Positions 1 through 6,164 are shown, counted from the first letter of the stretch. The stretch is 6,809 nt of DNA from Betaproteobacteria bacterium (GCA_005884255.1 VBDL01000206.1:1-6809), one strand, 5' to 3'. The notes: a model not told the origin generated them from the letters alone. Numbers and translations are program-made.

Positions 1-697
1 TGGCCATGATGCAGCGCGCCAGCCGCGGCTTCGGGATCAGACGCACCGTCACTTCGGTGACGACGGCCAGCATGCCCTCGCTGCCGATCATCACACTCAG
101 CAGATCGAGCCCCGGCACATCGAGCGCTTCGGAGCCGAACTCGACCGGCGTGCCGTCGGCGAGGAAGCCCTTGACGCGCAGCACGTTGTGCAGCGTCAGC
201 CCGTACTTCAGGCAGTGCACGCCGCCGGAGTTCTCGGCCACGTTGCCGCCGATGGTGCAGGCAATCTGGCTGCTCGGGTCGGGCGCGTAGTACAGGCCAT
301 GCGGTGCGGCGGCCTCGCTGATGGCCAGGTTGCGCACGCCGCATTGCGCGACCGCGGTCTGCGCCAGCGGGTCGATCGAAAGAATCTGGTTGAACTTGGC
401 CAGCGACAGTGTCACGCCCAGCGCATGCGGCAGCGCGCCACCGGACAGGCCCGTGCCGGCGCCGCGCGCCACCACCGGCACCTGCAGGCGATGGCAGGCT
501 TGCAGCACCGCGGCCACCTGCGCGTCGTTCTCCGGCAGCGCGACGGCCAGCGGCTGTTGGCGGTAGGCGGTGAGCCCGTCGCATTCGTAGGGCACGGTGT
601 CCTCGCGCTGCCACAGCAGGGCATGCGCGGGCAGCACGGCGGAGAGTTCGGCGATCACGGCGCGCAGGCGCGCGGCGCGTTCGTCAGGCGCGTTCAT
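1..697 (-). CDS. glcD: Glycolate oxidase FAD-binding subunit GlcD (N-terminal 232 residues, cut by the window edge)
   Basis: This is the FAD-binding subunit of glycolate oxidase, which oxidises glycolate to glyoxylate together with GlcE and GlcF at the membrane. The reading frame is open from ATG at 697 to the left edge, so the C-terminal half is missing. Seen directly: an N-terminal block with VPYECDGLTAYR (about residues 35-46), the PP-loop of the VAO/PCMH FAD fold VVARGAGTGLSGGALP (about 75-90), YYAPDPSSQIACTIGGNVAE (about 137-156), SGGVHCLKYGLT and IGSEGMLAVVTEVTVRLIPK near the edge. These match E. coli GlcD, as I recall it, almost block for block. No Shine-Dalgarno precedes the ATG; an inverted repeat abuts it instead. 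The start is nevertheless supported by where family similarity begins. glcE and glcF would be expected just beyond the left edge. A D-lactate dehydrogenase of the same fold is the main alternative, but the DPSSQIAC and HCLKYG blocks favour GlcD. Confidence 0.93.
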   Translation of the reverse strand, partial: MNAPDERAARLRAVIAELSAVLPAHALLWQREDTVPYECDGLTAYRQQPLAVALPENDAQVAAVLQACHRLQVPVVARGAGTGLSGGALPHALGVTLSLAKFNQILSIDPLAQTAVAQCGVRNLAISEAAAPHGLYYAPDPSSQIACTIGGNVAENSGGVHCLKYGLTLHNVLRVKGFLADGTPVEFGSEALDVPGLDLLSVMIGSEGMLAVVTEVTVRLIPKPRLARCIMA

Positions 698-716
698 GCG
701 GCAACTGTACTGCCGC
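698..716. repeat. Inverted repeat abutting the glcD start codon
   Basis: GCGGCA (698-703) and TGCCGC (711-716) are perfect 6-base arms separated by the 7-base ACTGTAC. The element touches the ATG of glcD, in the place where a Shine-Dalgarno would normally be, and none is present. It could be an operator half-site pair or an mRNA hairpin next to the start. In GC-rich DNA a 6-base perfect repeat can also arise by chance, so function is only a possibility. The remainder of the 698-781 gap shows no convincing -35/-10 pair on the minus strand. Confidence 0.35.
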
Positions 717-781
717 GCGGCTGACGAAACGCTGAGCGCGCATGGTCACAACGCCTTGAACCGGCACGCTGGGAATCGCGC

Positions 782-1996
782 TCAGGCGACGAACGTGGTG
801 AGCACGGCGGTGTAGCCGTACAGATGCCGGTGCGCGATTTCGCCGCCGGCGAAGAAGCCGGCCAGTGGCACGTCGCCCAGAGCGCGGCGCACCATCTGCA
901 GTTCGGCCGACGGCGCGCCGAAGTGCGGGCCGCCGCGGCCGGCGCAGCTGATGAAGACGGCCCCGGCGATGCGTGGCGCGGTGGGCGCGGTGTCGCCGGT
1001 GGCGCCCGGTTGCGCGCGCGGCAGTGTTTCGCCGGCAGGCGCATCCTGCGGCAAAGCCTGCGCTTCGAGCTCCTCGCGGATCTCGGCGCAGATGCGCGTC
1101 AGGTCGCGCGCGGCGGACTGCGACGAGCGCTGGCAGAACGTGAGCTGCATGCCCTCGTCGATGGCGTCGGCGATGGCCACGCCGCGCTGCTGAGGGTCTA
1201 TGCCGATCAGATGGCGCACGCGCGTGTCGCTGCCGAACTGGCCGGGCCGCGCCAGCGCCTGAGCGCCGCCGTCGCTCAGGCCGGCCAGGGTCTGCTGCAG
1301 GCGCTGCAGCGCGTCGCGCGGCCGGTCGGCGTCGGCGCCGATGTCGCGCAGCAGCACATCGAGCGCCGGCTCGTCGTCGAGTGTGAGCGCGACATTGCGC
1401 TGCGCGGCGCTGACGCGATGCACCGGCCCCACCGGCTGGCAGCCCTGCGTGACGCGCGACAGGAGCGCCACCTCCTGCGTGAAGGCCACGCCCGACAGGC
1501 CGCCTTCGAACACGCCGTCGGCCACCGTGACGGTGCGCGCGCGCGACGAGGCCAGCCCGCCGAACAGATAGTCGCCGGCCGTGCGTGCGCTCATCTCGTG
1601 CAGCAGCTCGCCGAGCTCGGGCGTTGCGGCGTCAGCGTGCACGAGCGCGGTGTGGGCGGCGAACGACGCGAGCGGCTTGACGCCGGAGAACACGCGGAAC
1701 TGCTGGCTCGGCAGTTCGGCCAGCAGCAGCGACAGCGCGGGCAGGTCGAAGTACTCGACGCCGCTGGCCGCGATGCCCACGCCCACCGCGCCGACCCAGG
1801 CGACGCCCGGCCAGCGGCGGCGCAGCTCGTCGTGCAGGCCCTCGGCCTGCGCGGCGTAGTGGTCGGTGAGGTAGACGAAGCCCAGCGTCGGCGTGCATGG
1901 CGCGGCGCGCCGCTGCGCATCGATCTGCGCCGCCGCCGCGACCAGCGCGGTGCGCCAGTCGGGGTGGGTGGCGTGGCCGTGCAGGAAGGGTTTCAT
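782..1996 (-). CDS. FIST N- and C-terminal domain protein
   Basis: A standalone FIST protein of 404 residues. FIST domains are proposed small-ligand sensor modules in bacterial signalling proteins; here no kinase, GGDEF or chemotaxis output domain is attached. The FIST-N part covers about residues 1-200, with LGFVYLTDHYA (38-48), VAWVGAVGVGIAASGVEYFD (65-84) and GDYLFGGLASSR (141-152). The FIST-C part covers about 205-404, with RHLIGIDPQQRGVAIAD (261-277), GAVFISCAGRGGPHFG (345-360), VPLAGFFAGGEIAH (376-389) and the terminal YGYTAVLTTFVA. A Pro/Ala-rich stretch (about 313-343) interrupts FIST-C. There is no signal peptide or membrane segment, so it is probably cytoplasmic. The start at 1996 (MKPFLHGHA) is where similarity begins; the frame stays open far upstream but only as a shadow of phaM. 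No clear ribosome site precedes it. It lies 32 bases after phaM and 84 before glcD, on the same strand. The family call is firm; the ligand is unknown. Confidence 0.9.
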   Translation of the reverse strand: MKPFLHGHATHPDWRTALVAAAAQIDAQRRAAPCTPTLGFVYLTDHYAAQAEGLHDELRRRWPGVAWVGAVGVGIAASGVEYFDLPALSLLLAELPSQQFRVFSGVKPLASFAAHTALVHADAATPELGELLHEMSARTAGDYLFGGLASSRARTVTVADGVFEGGLSGVAFTQEVALLSRVTQGCQPVGPVHRVSAAQRNVALTLDDEPALDVLLRDIGADADRPRDALQRLQQTLAGLSDGGAQALARPGQFGSDTRVRHLIGIDPQQRGVAIADAIDEGMQLTFCQRSSQSAARDLTRICAEIREELEAQALPQDAPAGETLPRAQPGATGDTAPTAPRIAGAVFISCAGRGGPHFGAPSAELQMVRRALGDVPLAGFFAGGEIAHRHLYGYTAVLTTFVA

Positions 1997-2028
1997 GACT
2001 GATGCGCGGCATGTACCGCGCGTTCGCG

Positions 2029-2691
2029 TCAGGCGGAGGAGGATGTCGTGCTCGAGGAAGCGCGCCGCTTGGCCGCCGCCTTGCGCACTGCCTTGGCGGG
2101 CGTGGCCGCCGCCTGCTTCAGCGTCTGGCCGGCCGCGTCTGCCGATTGCTTGACCATCGTGCCGGCCAGCGTCTTCGCCGCGTCGGTGGCGGTGTCCTTC
2201 ATCGCGCTGGCCGCCAGCGTGGTGAACTGCTTGGTCAGCGCGCCCCACCATTGCATCGGGTCGACCGGGCCGGCGGCCGTTGCGGGCCCGGCGTTCTTCG
2301 CGGCGGCCGCGCTCTTGCCGCGCTTGGCCGCGGCCTTTTTCGCCGGCGCCGCCGGCGCGGGCTTCGCCTCGGCGGCGGGCTGCGGCGTGGGCACGCGGAT
2401 CTTCATCGATTCGCGCAGGTCGTCCATCTGCACGTTCATCGTCTGCAGCGTCGACAAGGTCATGCGCTGCACCTCCAGCGCCTGGATCGTCGCGCCCAGC
2501 ATGCGCGCGTTCTGCTCCAGCCAGAACTGCACGGTGCGCAACTCCTCGATGCGCCTTTCCAGCTCCTGCGGGTTCAGCGTCGGCGCGATCCACTGGCCCA
2601 TGTTGGGCAGCGCCGCACCGGCGTTCTTCACCAGGCCCTGCAGGAAGTCGAAACCGGGAACCAGCTTGGTGAACGAGGGGGCGTCGGCCAT
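2029..2691 (-). CDS. phaM: PHA granule-associated regulatory protein PhaM
   Basis: A 220-residue PhaM-family protein. In Cupriavidus necator, PhaM binds and activates the PHA synthase PhaC1, sits on polyhydroxybutyrate granules and attaches them to the nucleoid through a lysine-rich region. Here residues 1-97 form the conserved part: FDFLQGLVKN (14-23), MGQWIAPTLNPQELERRIEE (31-50), LRTVQFWLEQNARML (51-65) and IQALEVQRMTLSTLQTMNVQ (69-88), mostly helical with coiled-coil character. Residues 98-141 are a Pro/Ala/Lys linker (KPAPAAPAKKAAAKRGKSAA) of the DNA-binding, histone-H1-like kind. Then comes DPMQWWGALTKQFTTLAASA (144-163), an amphipathic phasin-like helix region to about 195, a second basic patch (KAVRKAAAKRR, 200-210) and a Ser/Thr-only tail. 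The ATG at 2691 has GGAG (2704-2701) nine bases upstream. It follows the TraB-family gene by 53 bases. A plain phasin is the alternative, but the N-terminal block fits PhaM better. Confidence 0.86.
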   Translation of the reverse strand: MADAPSFTKLVPGFDFLQGLVKNAGAALPNMGQWIAPTLNPQELERRIEELRTVQFWLEQNARMLGATIQALEVQRMTLSTLQTMNVQMDDLRESMKIRVPTPQPAAEAKPAPAAPAKKAAAKRGKSAAAAKNAGPATAAGPVDPMQWWGALTKQFTTLAASAMKDTATDAAKTLAGTMVKQSADAAGQTLKQAAATPAKAVRKAAAKRRASSSTTSSSA

Positions 2692-2700
2692 GCGCGTTGT

Positions 2701-2704
2701 CTCC
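2701..2704 (-). promoter_or_regulatory. Shine-Dalgarno of phaM
   Basis: Read on the minus strand this is GGAG, nine bases before the ATG at 2691. It is the only clear ribosome site among the five minus-strand genes and fixes the phaM start. It suggests PhaM is translated independently of the upstream TraB-family gene. Confidence 0.6.
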
Positions 2705-2744
2705 GAGTGCTTTGAATGATTGTGCACTTCGCCGCCAGTGATGA

Positions 2745-3695
2745 CTACTTGAAGGCTACGCGCTCCACGCGGTAGCCGCGCTGCTCGAACAGCGCCGGCA
2801 GCCCGCTGTTGCCGATCATGTGCAGGCTGCCGACCGCGGCGAACACCGTGTGGCCGCTCTCGTGGAGGGCGGCGATGCGCTCGGCCAGCAGCGGGTTGCG
2901 CTCGTCGAGCAGGCGGCGCAGCGCGCGGCGCTCGTCGGCCGTGCGCGCGCAGTCGCACCACTGCTGGTAGCGCTGCAGCTCGTCGAAGCGGCTGTCGGCC
3001 CACACCGCGGCGATGCGCTGGACCATGGTGCGCGCGCGGCCGTTCTCCAGCTCCTGCAGCGTCTTCTCGACCGTCTCGATGCGTTCCTGCGCGCTGTCGC
3101 TGCGCAGCAGCTCGATCTGCGACTCCGGCGTCTCGAGCGACACGACCGGCTTGCCGAGCCCACGTGCCAGCCCGGCGAAGAACGGATCGATCGCGTAGCT
3201 CGGATCGAGACCGTCAGCGCGTGCGGCCATCACCGACAGCGTCAGCGCCTGCATCTCCGGCGACATCATGCCGAGCACCTGCGGCGGCAGGCAGGCGCGC
3301 TCGGCATGGGTGCGCAGCCGCGCGGCGAGCGGGGCCGGCAGCGCCGCATCGGCATCCGCCGCCAGCGCGGCGGCGAGGCGCTGCGCGGTGGCGGGGTCGA
3401 GCAGGTCGATCTCCAGCGCGATCTGCTCGCTGGCCATGGCCGCGCGCATCACCGCGGGGCCGGGATACATCCACGCCAGCTTGGCCACATGCACGGTGCC
3501 GTAGAGGTAGGAGCTGCGGCCATCCTTGCTGATGCGCCAGAGGAAGCCGCGGTCGCGCGCTTGCGCAAGCCCGGCTTGCGCCTGCTCGGGCGTTGGCGCC
3601 TGTGCCGCCGGCGGGCACGCCTCGGCCGCTGGAGCGGCAGGACTCAGCCACAGGCCTGCGGCCAGCGTGGCGATGCGGGCGAGCCTGCGCATCAT
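2745..3695 (-). CDS. TraB/GumN family secreted protein (Tiki-like metalloprotease fold)
   Basis: A 316-residue member of the TraB/GumN (PF01963) superfamily, whose animal relative Tiki is a metal-dependent protease. The bacterial role is largely unknown. Residues 1-24 form a signal peptide: MMRR charge, hydrophobic LARIATLAAGLWLS, and small residues before the likely cut near APAA/EA, so the product is probably periplasmic. Family motifs are SSYLYGTVHVAK (61-72, with the GxxH signature GTVH at 66-69), ALEIDLLD (93-100, acidic residues), KPVVSLETPESQIELL (182-197), RNPLLAERIAAL (266-277) and the second signature AVGSLHMIGNSGLPALFEQR (287-306). Four cysteines (27, 135, 247, 249) could pair in the periplasm. 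The start at 3695 overlaps the stop of the upstream gene as TGATG, indicating translational coupling. The second ATG at 3692 or a GTG at 3698 would also be possible. There is no strong Shine-Dalgarno. The family is confident; the substrate is not known. Confidence 0.88.
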   Translation of the reverse strand: MMRRLARIATLAAGLWLSPAAPAAEACPPAAQAPTPEQAQAGLAQARDRGFLWRISKDGRSSYLYGTVHVAKLAWMYPGPAVMRAAMASEQIALEIDLLDPATAQRLAAALAADADAALPAPLAARLRTHAERACLPPQVLGMMSPEMQALTLSVMAARADGLDPSYAIDPFFAGLARGLGKPVVSLETPESQIELLRSDSAQERIETVEKTLQELENGRARTMVQRIAAVWADSRFDELQRYQQWCDCARTADERRALRRLLDERNPLLAERIAALHESGHTVFAAVGSLHMIGNSGLPALFEQRGYRVERVAFK

Positions 3696-3697
3696 CA
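3693..3697 (-). other. TGATG stop-start overlap coupling two genes
   Basis: On the minus strand TGA (3697-3695) ends the FAA-hydrolase-family gene and ATG (3695-3693) begins the TraB/GumN-family gene, sharing one base. Such overlaps generally mean termination-reinitiation coupling and cotranscription. The absence of a good ribosome site for the downstream gene agrees with this. Confidence 0.75.
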
Positions 3698-4678
3698 CTG
3701 CGCGCCAGCGACCTTCTGCTCGATCGCGCCGAACACGCTCAGGCCGTCGCGCCCCTTCATCTCGATGCGTATGGTGTCGCCGAACTTCATGAACTCGGTG
3801 GCCGGTGCGCCGCTTTCGATGGTTTCGATCGCGCGCTTCTCGGCGATGCACGAGTAGCCCTTGCTCCAGTCCTTGTTGCTCGCGGTGCCCGAACCGACGA
3901 TCGAGCCGGCGCGCACGTTGCGCGTCTTCGCGATGTGCGCCATCAGCTGGCCGAAGTGGAAGGTCATCTCGGGGCCGGCCTCGCACATCCCGACCTTGCG
4001 GCCGTTCCAGCTGCTTTGCAGCGTGAGGTGCACGCGGCCGCCTTGCCACGCGTCGCCGAGCTCGTCGGGCGTCACCGCCACCGGGCTGAACGCGGTGGCC
4101 GGCTTGCTCTGGAAGAAGCCGAAGCCCTTGGCCAGCTCGGTGGGGATCAGGTGGCGCAGCGACCAGTCGTTGGCGAGCATCAAGAGGCGCACGCCTTCGA
4201 GCGCGGACTCGGCCGGCGTACCCATCGCGACGTCGCCGGTGATCACCGCGACCTCGGCCTCGAAGTCGATGCCCCAGGCCTCGTCGGCGAAGCGCGCGTC
4301 GTCACAGGGGCCGAGGAAGTCGTCGCTGCCGCCCTGGTACATCAGCGGGTCGCTGTAGAAGCTCTCCGGCACTTCGGCATTGCGTGCCTTGCGCACCAGC
4401 TCCACATGGTTGAGGTAGGCGGAGCCGTCGGCCCACTGGTAGGCGCGCGGCAATGGCGCCATGCACAGCGCCGGGTCGAAGGGGAAGACGTGGCGGGCCT
4501 TGCCGCTGTTCAGCGTGGTGTACAGGTCCTGCAGCTGCGGTGACACGAAGTTCCAATCGTCCAGCGCCTGCTGCAGCTTCGTCGCGATGCCGGTCGCATA
4601 ATGGGCCGAAGCAAGATCGCGCGAGACGACGACCAATTGGCCATCGCGCGAACCGTCCTTGTAGGTAGCAAGTTTCAT
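3695..4678 (-). CDS. Fumarylacetoacetate hydrolase (FAA) family protein
   Basis: A 327-residue metal-dependent hydrolase or decarboxylase of the FAA superfamily, which cleaves acylpyruvate-type substrates such as fumarylacetoacetate or fumarylpyruvate. An N-terminal FahA_N-like part (about 1-75, MKLATYKDGSRDGQLVVVSR) precedes the catalytic domain (about 85-320). Metal-ligand candidates by family pattern are Asp110 in FYSDP, Glu140 and Glu142 in IDFEAEVAVI, and Asp171 in LANDWSLR. Other family blocks are GFFQSKPATAFSPVAVTPDE (187-206), AGSIVGSGTASNKDW (257-271) and FGDTIRIEM (299-307). The usual NDWSARD is NDWSLRH here. The start at 4678 is where family similarity begins; the frame extends 23 codons further upstream without support. 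No Shine-Dalgarno is visible, and the start shares CATG with the divergent DUF3108 frame. It heads the minus-strand cluster. Exact substrate (homogentisate, gentisate or other pathway) cannot be told, because no maleylpyruvate or maleylacetoacetate isomerase gene is in view. Confidence 0.9.
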   Translation of the reverse strand: MKLATYKDGSRDGQLVVVSRDLASAHYATGIATKLQQALDDWNFVSPQLQDLYTTLNSGKARHVFPFDPALCMAPLPRAYQWADGSAYLNHVELVRKARNAEVPESFYSDPLMYQGGSDDFLGPCDDARFADEAWGIDFEAEVAVITGDVAMGTPAESALEGVRLLMLANDWSLRHLIPTELAKGFGFFQSKPATAFSPVAVTPDELGDAWQGGRVHLTLQSSWNGRKVGMCEAGPEMTFHFGQLMAHIAKTRNVRAGSIVGSGTASNKDWSKGYSCIAEKRAIETIESGAPATEFMKFGDTIRIEMKGRDGLSVFGAIEQKVAGAQ

Positions 4679-4679
4679 G
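4676..4679. other. CATG shared by divergent start codons
   Basis: The palindrome CATG contains ATG on the plus strand (4677-4679, first possible start of the DUF3108 gene) and ATG on the minus strand (4678-4676, start of the FAA-family gene). If the plus-strand gene instead starts at GTG 4692, 13 bases separate the two genes. Either way there is no room for separate promoters between them. Confidence 0.6.
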
Positions 4680-4682
4680 ATG

Positions 4683-4686
4683 GGAG
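4683..4686 (+). promoter_or_regulatory. Shine-Dalgarno supporting GTG start at 4692
   Basis: GGAG within GGGAGCGAGA lies five bases before GTG 4692. Upstream of ATG 4677 the sequence (TAGCAAGTTTC) has no comparable motif, so this site decides the start of the DUF3108 gene. Confidence 0.5.
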
Positions 4687-4691
4687 CGAGA

Positions 4692-5768
4692 GTGACGGCG
4701 CGTATTGTCGGTGCTCCGCTCTCCAGGCGGCGCGCGCTGCGCTTCATCGTGATCGTCGCGGCGGTGGGCGCCTTTCATGCGGCGTTGCTGCAGCAGACGC
4801 TTGCTTCGCGGCCCGAGGCTGCATCCCCCGTCTCGCCGCCGCGGGCCGTTCAGCTGAGCACGCCGCCCGCTGCGGCGCCGAGTGTGGTGAGCGTTGCCGA
4901 GGTGCCGAATGAACCGGCGCTGGCGCCCCCACCGAAGCCCGCCGCGAAGCCGGTGCCGCCTCGCCGCTCCGCGGCGCCGACCGAGCCAGCGCCGCCGCAG
5001 GCCGAACTGCCGGCTCCCGTCGTAGTTGCCGCCGCCGCGCCGACCGAAGCACTGGTGCCAGTGGCCGCCACGGCTGCGGCGTCGGCACCCGCTGCCGCTG
5101 GCATTCAGCCGCCGGTCTACGCGACCCGCATGCCGCCATCGGTGCATTGGGCCTATGTGCTGCGGCGCGGCTTCTTGAGCGGTCGCGGGGACCTGCGCTG
5201 GTCACTGCGCGACGGCCGCTACGAGGCGCGGCTGGAAGGCAACGTCGCCGGCTTCAACGTGCTCGACTGGACGAGCCGCGGCGCCATCGATGCGGCCGGC
5301 GCCGCGCCGGAGCGCTTCGTGATCCGCCGCCGCGGCAAGGAAGCGATGGCCGCGAACTTCCAGCGCCAGGCAGGAAAGATTACCTACTCGGGGCCGACGA
5401 CTGAGCATCCCTTACCGACGGGCGCGCAGGACCGTTTGAGCCTGCTGCTGCAGTTGACGGCCATCGTCGCGGCCAATCCGCAGCGCTTTCATCATTCCGA
5501 TGCTCGCATTGTGGTTTTCGTCACCGGCGCGCGCGCCGATGCCGACGTGTGGACCTTCGACATCGTCGGCGAGGAGTCGGTCGACACGCCGCGCGGCCCC
5601 GCACGGGCGCTGCACCTGCGGCGCGAGCCGCGCATGCCCTACGACACGCTGCTCGACGTGTGGCTCGACCCGGCGCGCCACCATCTGCCGGTGCGCGCTT
5701 CGCTGGCGAATGCGGGCGGCGGTGAGCCGCTGGAATTGCTGCTTTCCGACGAAGACCCCTCTTCCTGA
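4692..5768 (+). CDS. Membrane-anchored DUF3108 domain protein with TonB-like Pro/Ala-rich spacer
   Basis: A 358-residue protein of unknown function, laid out as a cytoplasmic basic head (LSRRRALR), one membrane segment (about residues 16-33, FIVIVAAVGAFHAALLQQ) and a 110-residue Pro/Ala/Val-rich spacer (about 38-147; e.g. APPPKPAAKPVPP) resembling TonB. A globular DUF3108 domain follows (about 150-355): VHWAYVLRRGFLSGRGDLRW, RYEARLEGNVAGFNVLDWTS, RFVIRRRGKEA, VWTFDIVGEESVDTPRGPAR, YDTLLDVWLDPARHHLPVRA. It is probably held in the inner membrane with the domain in the periplasm. I chose GTG 4692 because GGAG (4683-4686) lies five bases before it. ATG 4677 or 4680 in the same frame would add five or four residues but has no ribosome site and overlaps the divergent gene. 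The Ala/Pro-rich middle is the least conserved part. DUF3108 is sure; the start codon and function are not. Confidence 0.85.
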   Translation: MTARIVGAPLSRRRALRFIVIVAAVGAFHAALLQQTLASRPEAASPVSPPRAVQLSTPPAAAPSVVSVAEVPNEPALAPPPKPAAKPVPPRRSAAPTEPAPPQAELPAPVVVAAAAPTEALVPVAATAAASAPAAAGIQPPVYATRMPPSVHWAYVLRRGFLSGRGDLRWSLRDGRYEARLEGNVAGFNVLDWTSRGAIDAAGAAPERFVIRRRGKEAMAANFQRQAGKITYSGPTTEHPLPTGAQDRLSLLLQLTAIVAANPQRFHHSDARIVVFVTGARADADVWTFDIVGEESVDTPRGPARALHLRREPRMPYDTLLDVWLDPARHHLPVRASLANAGGGEPLELLLSDEDPSS

Positions 5769-5772
5769 GGGG
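5756..5772 (+). terminator. Weak hairpin at the end of the DUF3108 gene
   Basis: CCCCTC (5756-5761) and GAGGGG (5767-5772) form a perfect 6-base stem with loop TTCCT; the stop codon TGA (5766-5768) lies in the loop and right arm. No T-tract follows (AGGCTATC), so it is at best a weak or Rho-assisted terminator, or an mRNA-end stabiliser. The rest of the 92-base gap to 5860 holds TTGAAA (5814-5819) and GTTAAT (5825-5830), which do not form a well-spaced promoter pair. Confidence 0.3.
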
Positions 5773-5847
5773 AGGCTATCGGACATGACGCGAATGGGGG
5801 GTCATCGGCTGGCTTGAAATTTGCGTTAATGAGCTCAGGTAGCGGGC

Positions 5848-5853
5848 AAGGAG
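5848..5853 (+). promoter_or_regulatory. Strong Shine-Dalgarno of the DUF3567 gene
   Basis: AAGGAG lies seven bases before ATG 5861, an optimal arrangement. It selects ATG 5861 over the in-frame ATG at 5867. Confidence 0.75.
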
Positions 5854-5860
5854 AGTCCAC

Positions 5861-6130
5861 ATGCTCATGCTCTACAACTCGGACAATTTCGCCGTCGTGC
5901 AAATCGACGTGCCAGCGCCGAGCCATGACGAGAGCGGCCCGCTGACCCGTGGCGGCTACGAGATCGTCGACAAGTTCGCGCGCAAGGAGATCTTCCTCGA
6001 AGGCGCGATGGCCGAGACCTTCAAGGAAGGCGTCGAGGCGCTGATCGAAACCAGCCCGTCGGAAGAAGAGCTCGACGATTTCATCGGCCGCTTCACCACC
6101 CTCGCCCAGCAACCAGTGGTGCTGCACTGA
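5861..6130 (+). CDS. DUF3567 family small protein
   Basis: An 89-residue protein of the DUF3567 family, a small uncharacterised family that I know mainly from Burkholderiales. The family pattern is plain: MLMLYNSDNFAVVQID (1-16), LTRGGYEIVDKFARKEIFLE (28-47), AMAETFKEGVEALI (49-62), EEELDDFIGRFTTLAQQPVV (68-87) and the closing VVLH. It is acidic, without signal peptide or membrane segment, so it is likely a cytosolic alpha/beta domain. The start is fixed by an AAGGAG seven bases upstream, one of the strongest ribosome sites in the window, which suggests high translation. It follows the DUF3108 gene by 92 bases on the same strand and precedes a 182-base gap with hairpins. Length is normal for the family. 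Function is unknown; I will not guess beyond a housekeeping role suggested by its wide conservation in the order. Confidence 0.9.
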   Translation: MLMLYNSDNFAVVQIDVPAPSHDESGPLTRGGYEIVDKFARKEIFLEGAMAETFKEGVEALIETSPSEEELDDFIGRFTTLAQQPVVLH

Positions 6131-6164
6131 GTTACTTCAAGCACTAACCAAGGATGACCACGGG

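Noticed and set aside
824..2002. Long plus-strand open frame of 392 codons opposite the FIST gene
   Set aside because: Its translation is Arg/Ala/Gly/Gln-rich low-complexity sequence with no family motif. It mirrors a well-supported FIST gene, as expected in GC-rich DNA.
1997..2593. Upstream extension of the FIST frame into phaM
   Set aside because: The frame stays open, but the added 199 residues are Ala/Arg/Gly-rich and overlap the PhaM coding sequence. FIST similarity starts at MKPFLHGHA (1996).
2820..3857. Plus-strand open frame of 345 codons opposite the TraB/GumN gene
   Set aside because: It is Arg/Ala/His/Leu-rich without recognisable domains, runs across the boundary of two real minus-strand genes and has no ribosome site; it is a shadow frame.
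3593..4543. Plus-strand open frame of 316 codons opposite the FAA-family gene
   Set aside because: No domain and arginine-rich composition; the opposite strand encodes a clear FAA hydrolase with conserved metal ligands.
4597..4602. CATAAT as a -10 box for the DUF3108 gene
   Set aside because: Five of six bases match TATAAT and the place is plausible, but no acceptable -35 lies 16-18 bases upstream, so it is not listed as a promoter.
4704..4709. GACAAT (minus strand) as a -10 box for the FAA-family gene
   Set aside because: Position would suit a short leader, but the match is partial and no -35 is visible in the GC-rich upstream bases.
4797..5105. Alanine/proline-rich stretch as a possible frameshift or non-coding segment
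   Set aside because: The frame is continuous through it into a clean DUF3108 domain, and Pro/Ala spacers are normal after a TonB-like anchor.
4302..5147. Minus-strand open frame of 281 codons across the divergent start region
   Set aside because: Extremely Arg/Gly-rich, with no family motif. It overlaps two well-supported genes in other frames.
5814..5830. TTGAAA and GTTAAT as a promoter before the DUF3567 gene
   Set aside because: They are only five bases apart, and neither has a partner at proper spacing.
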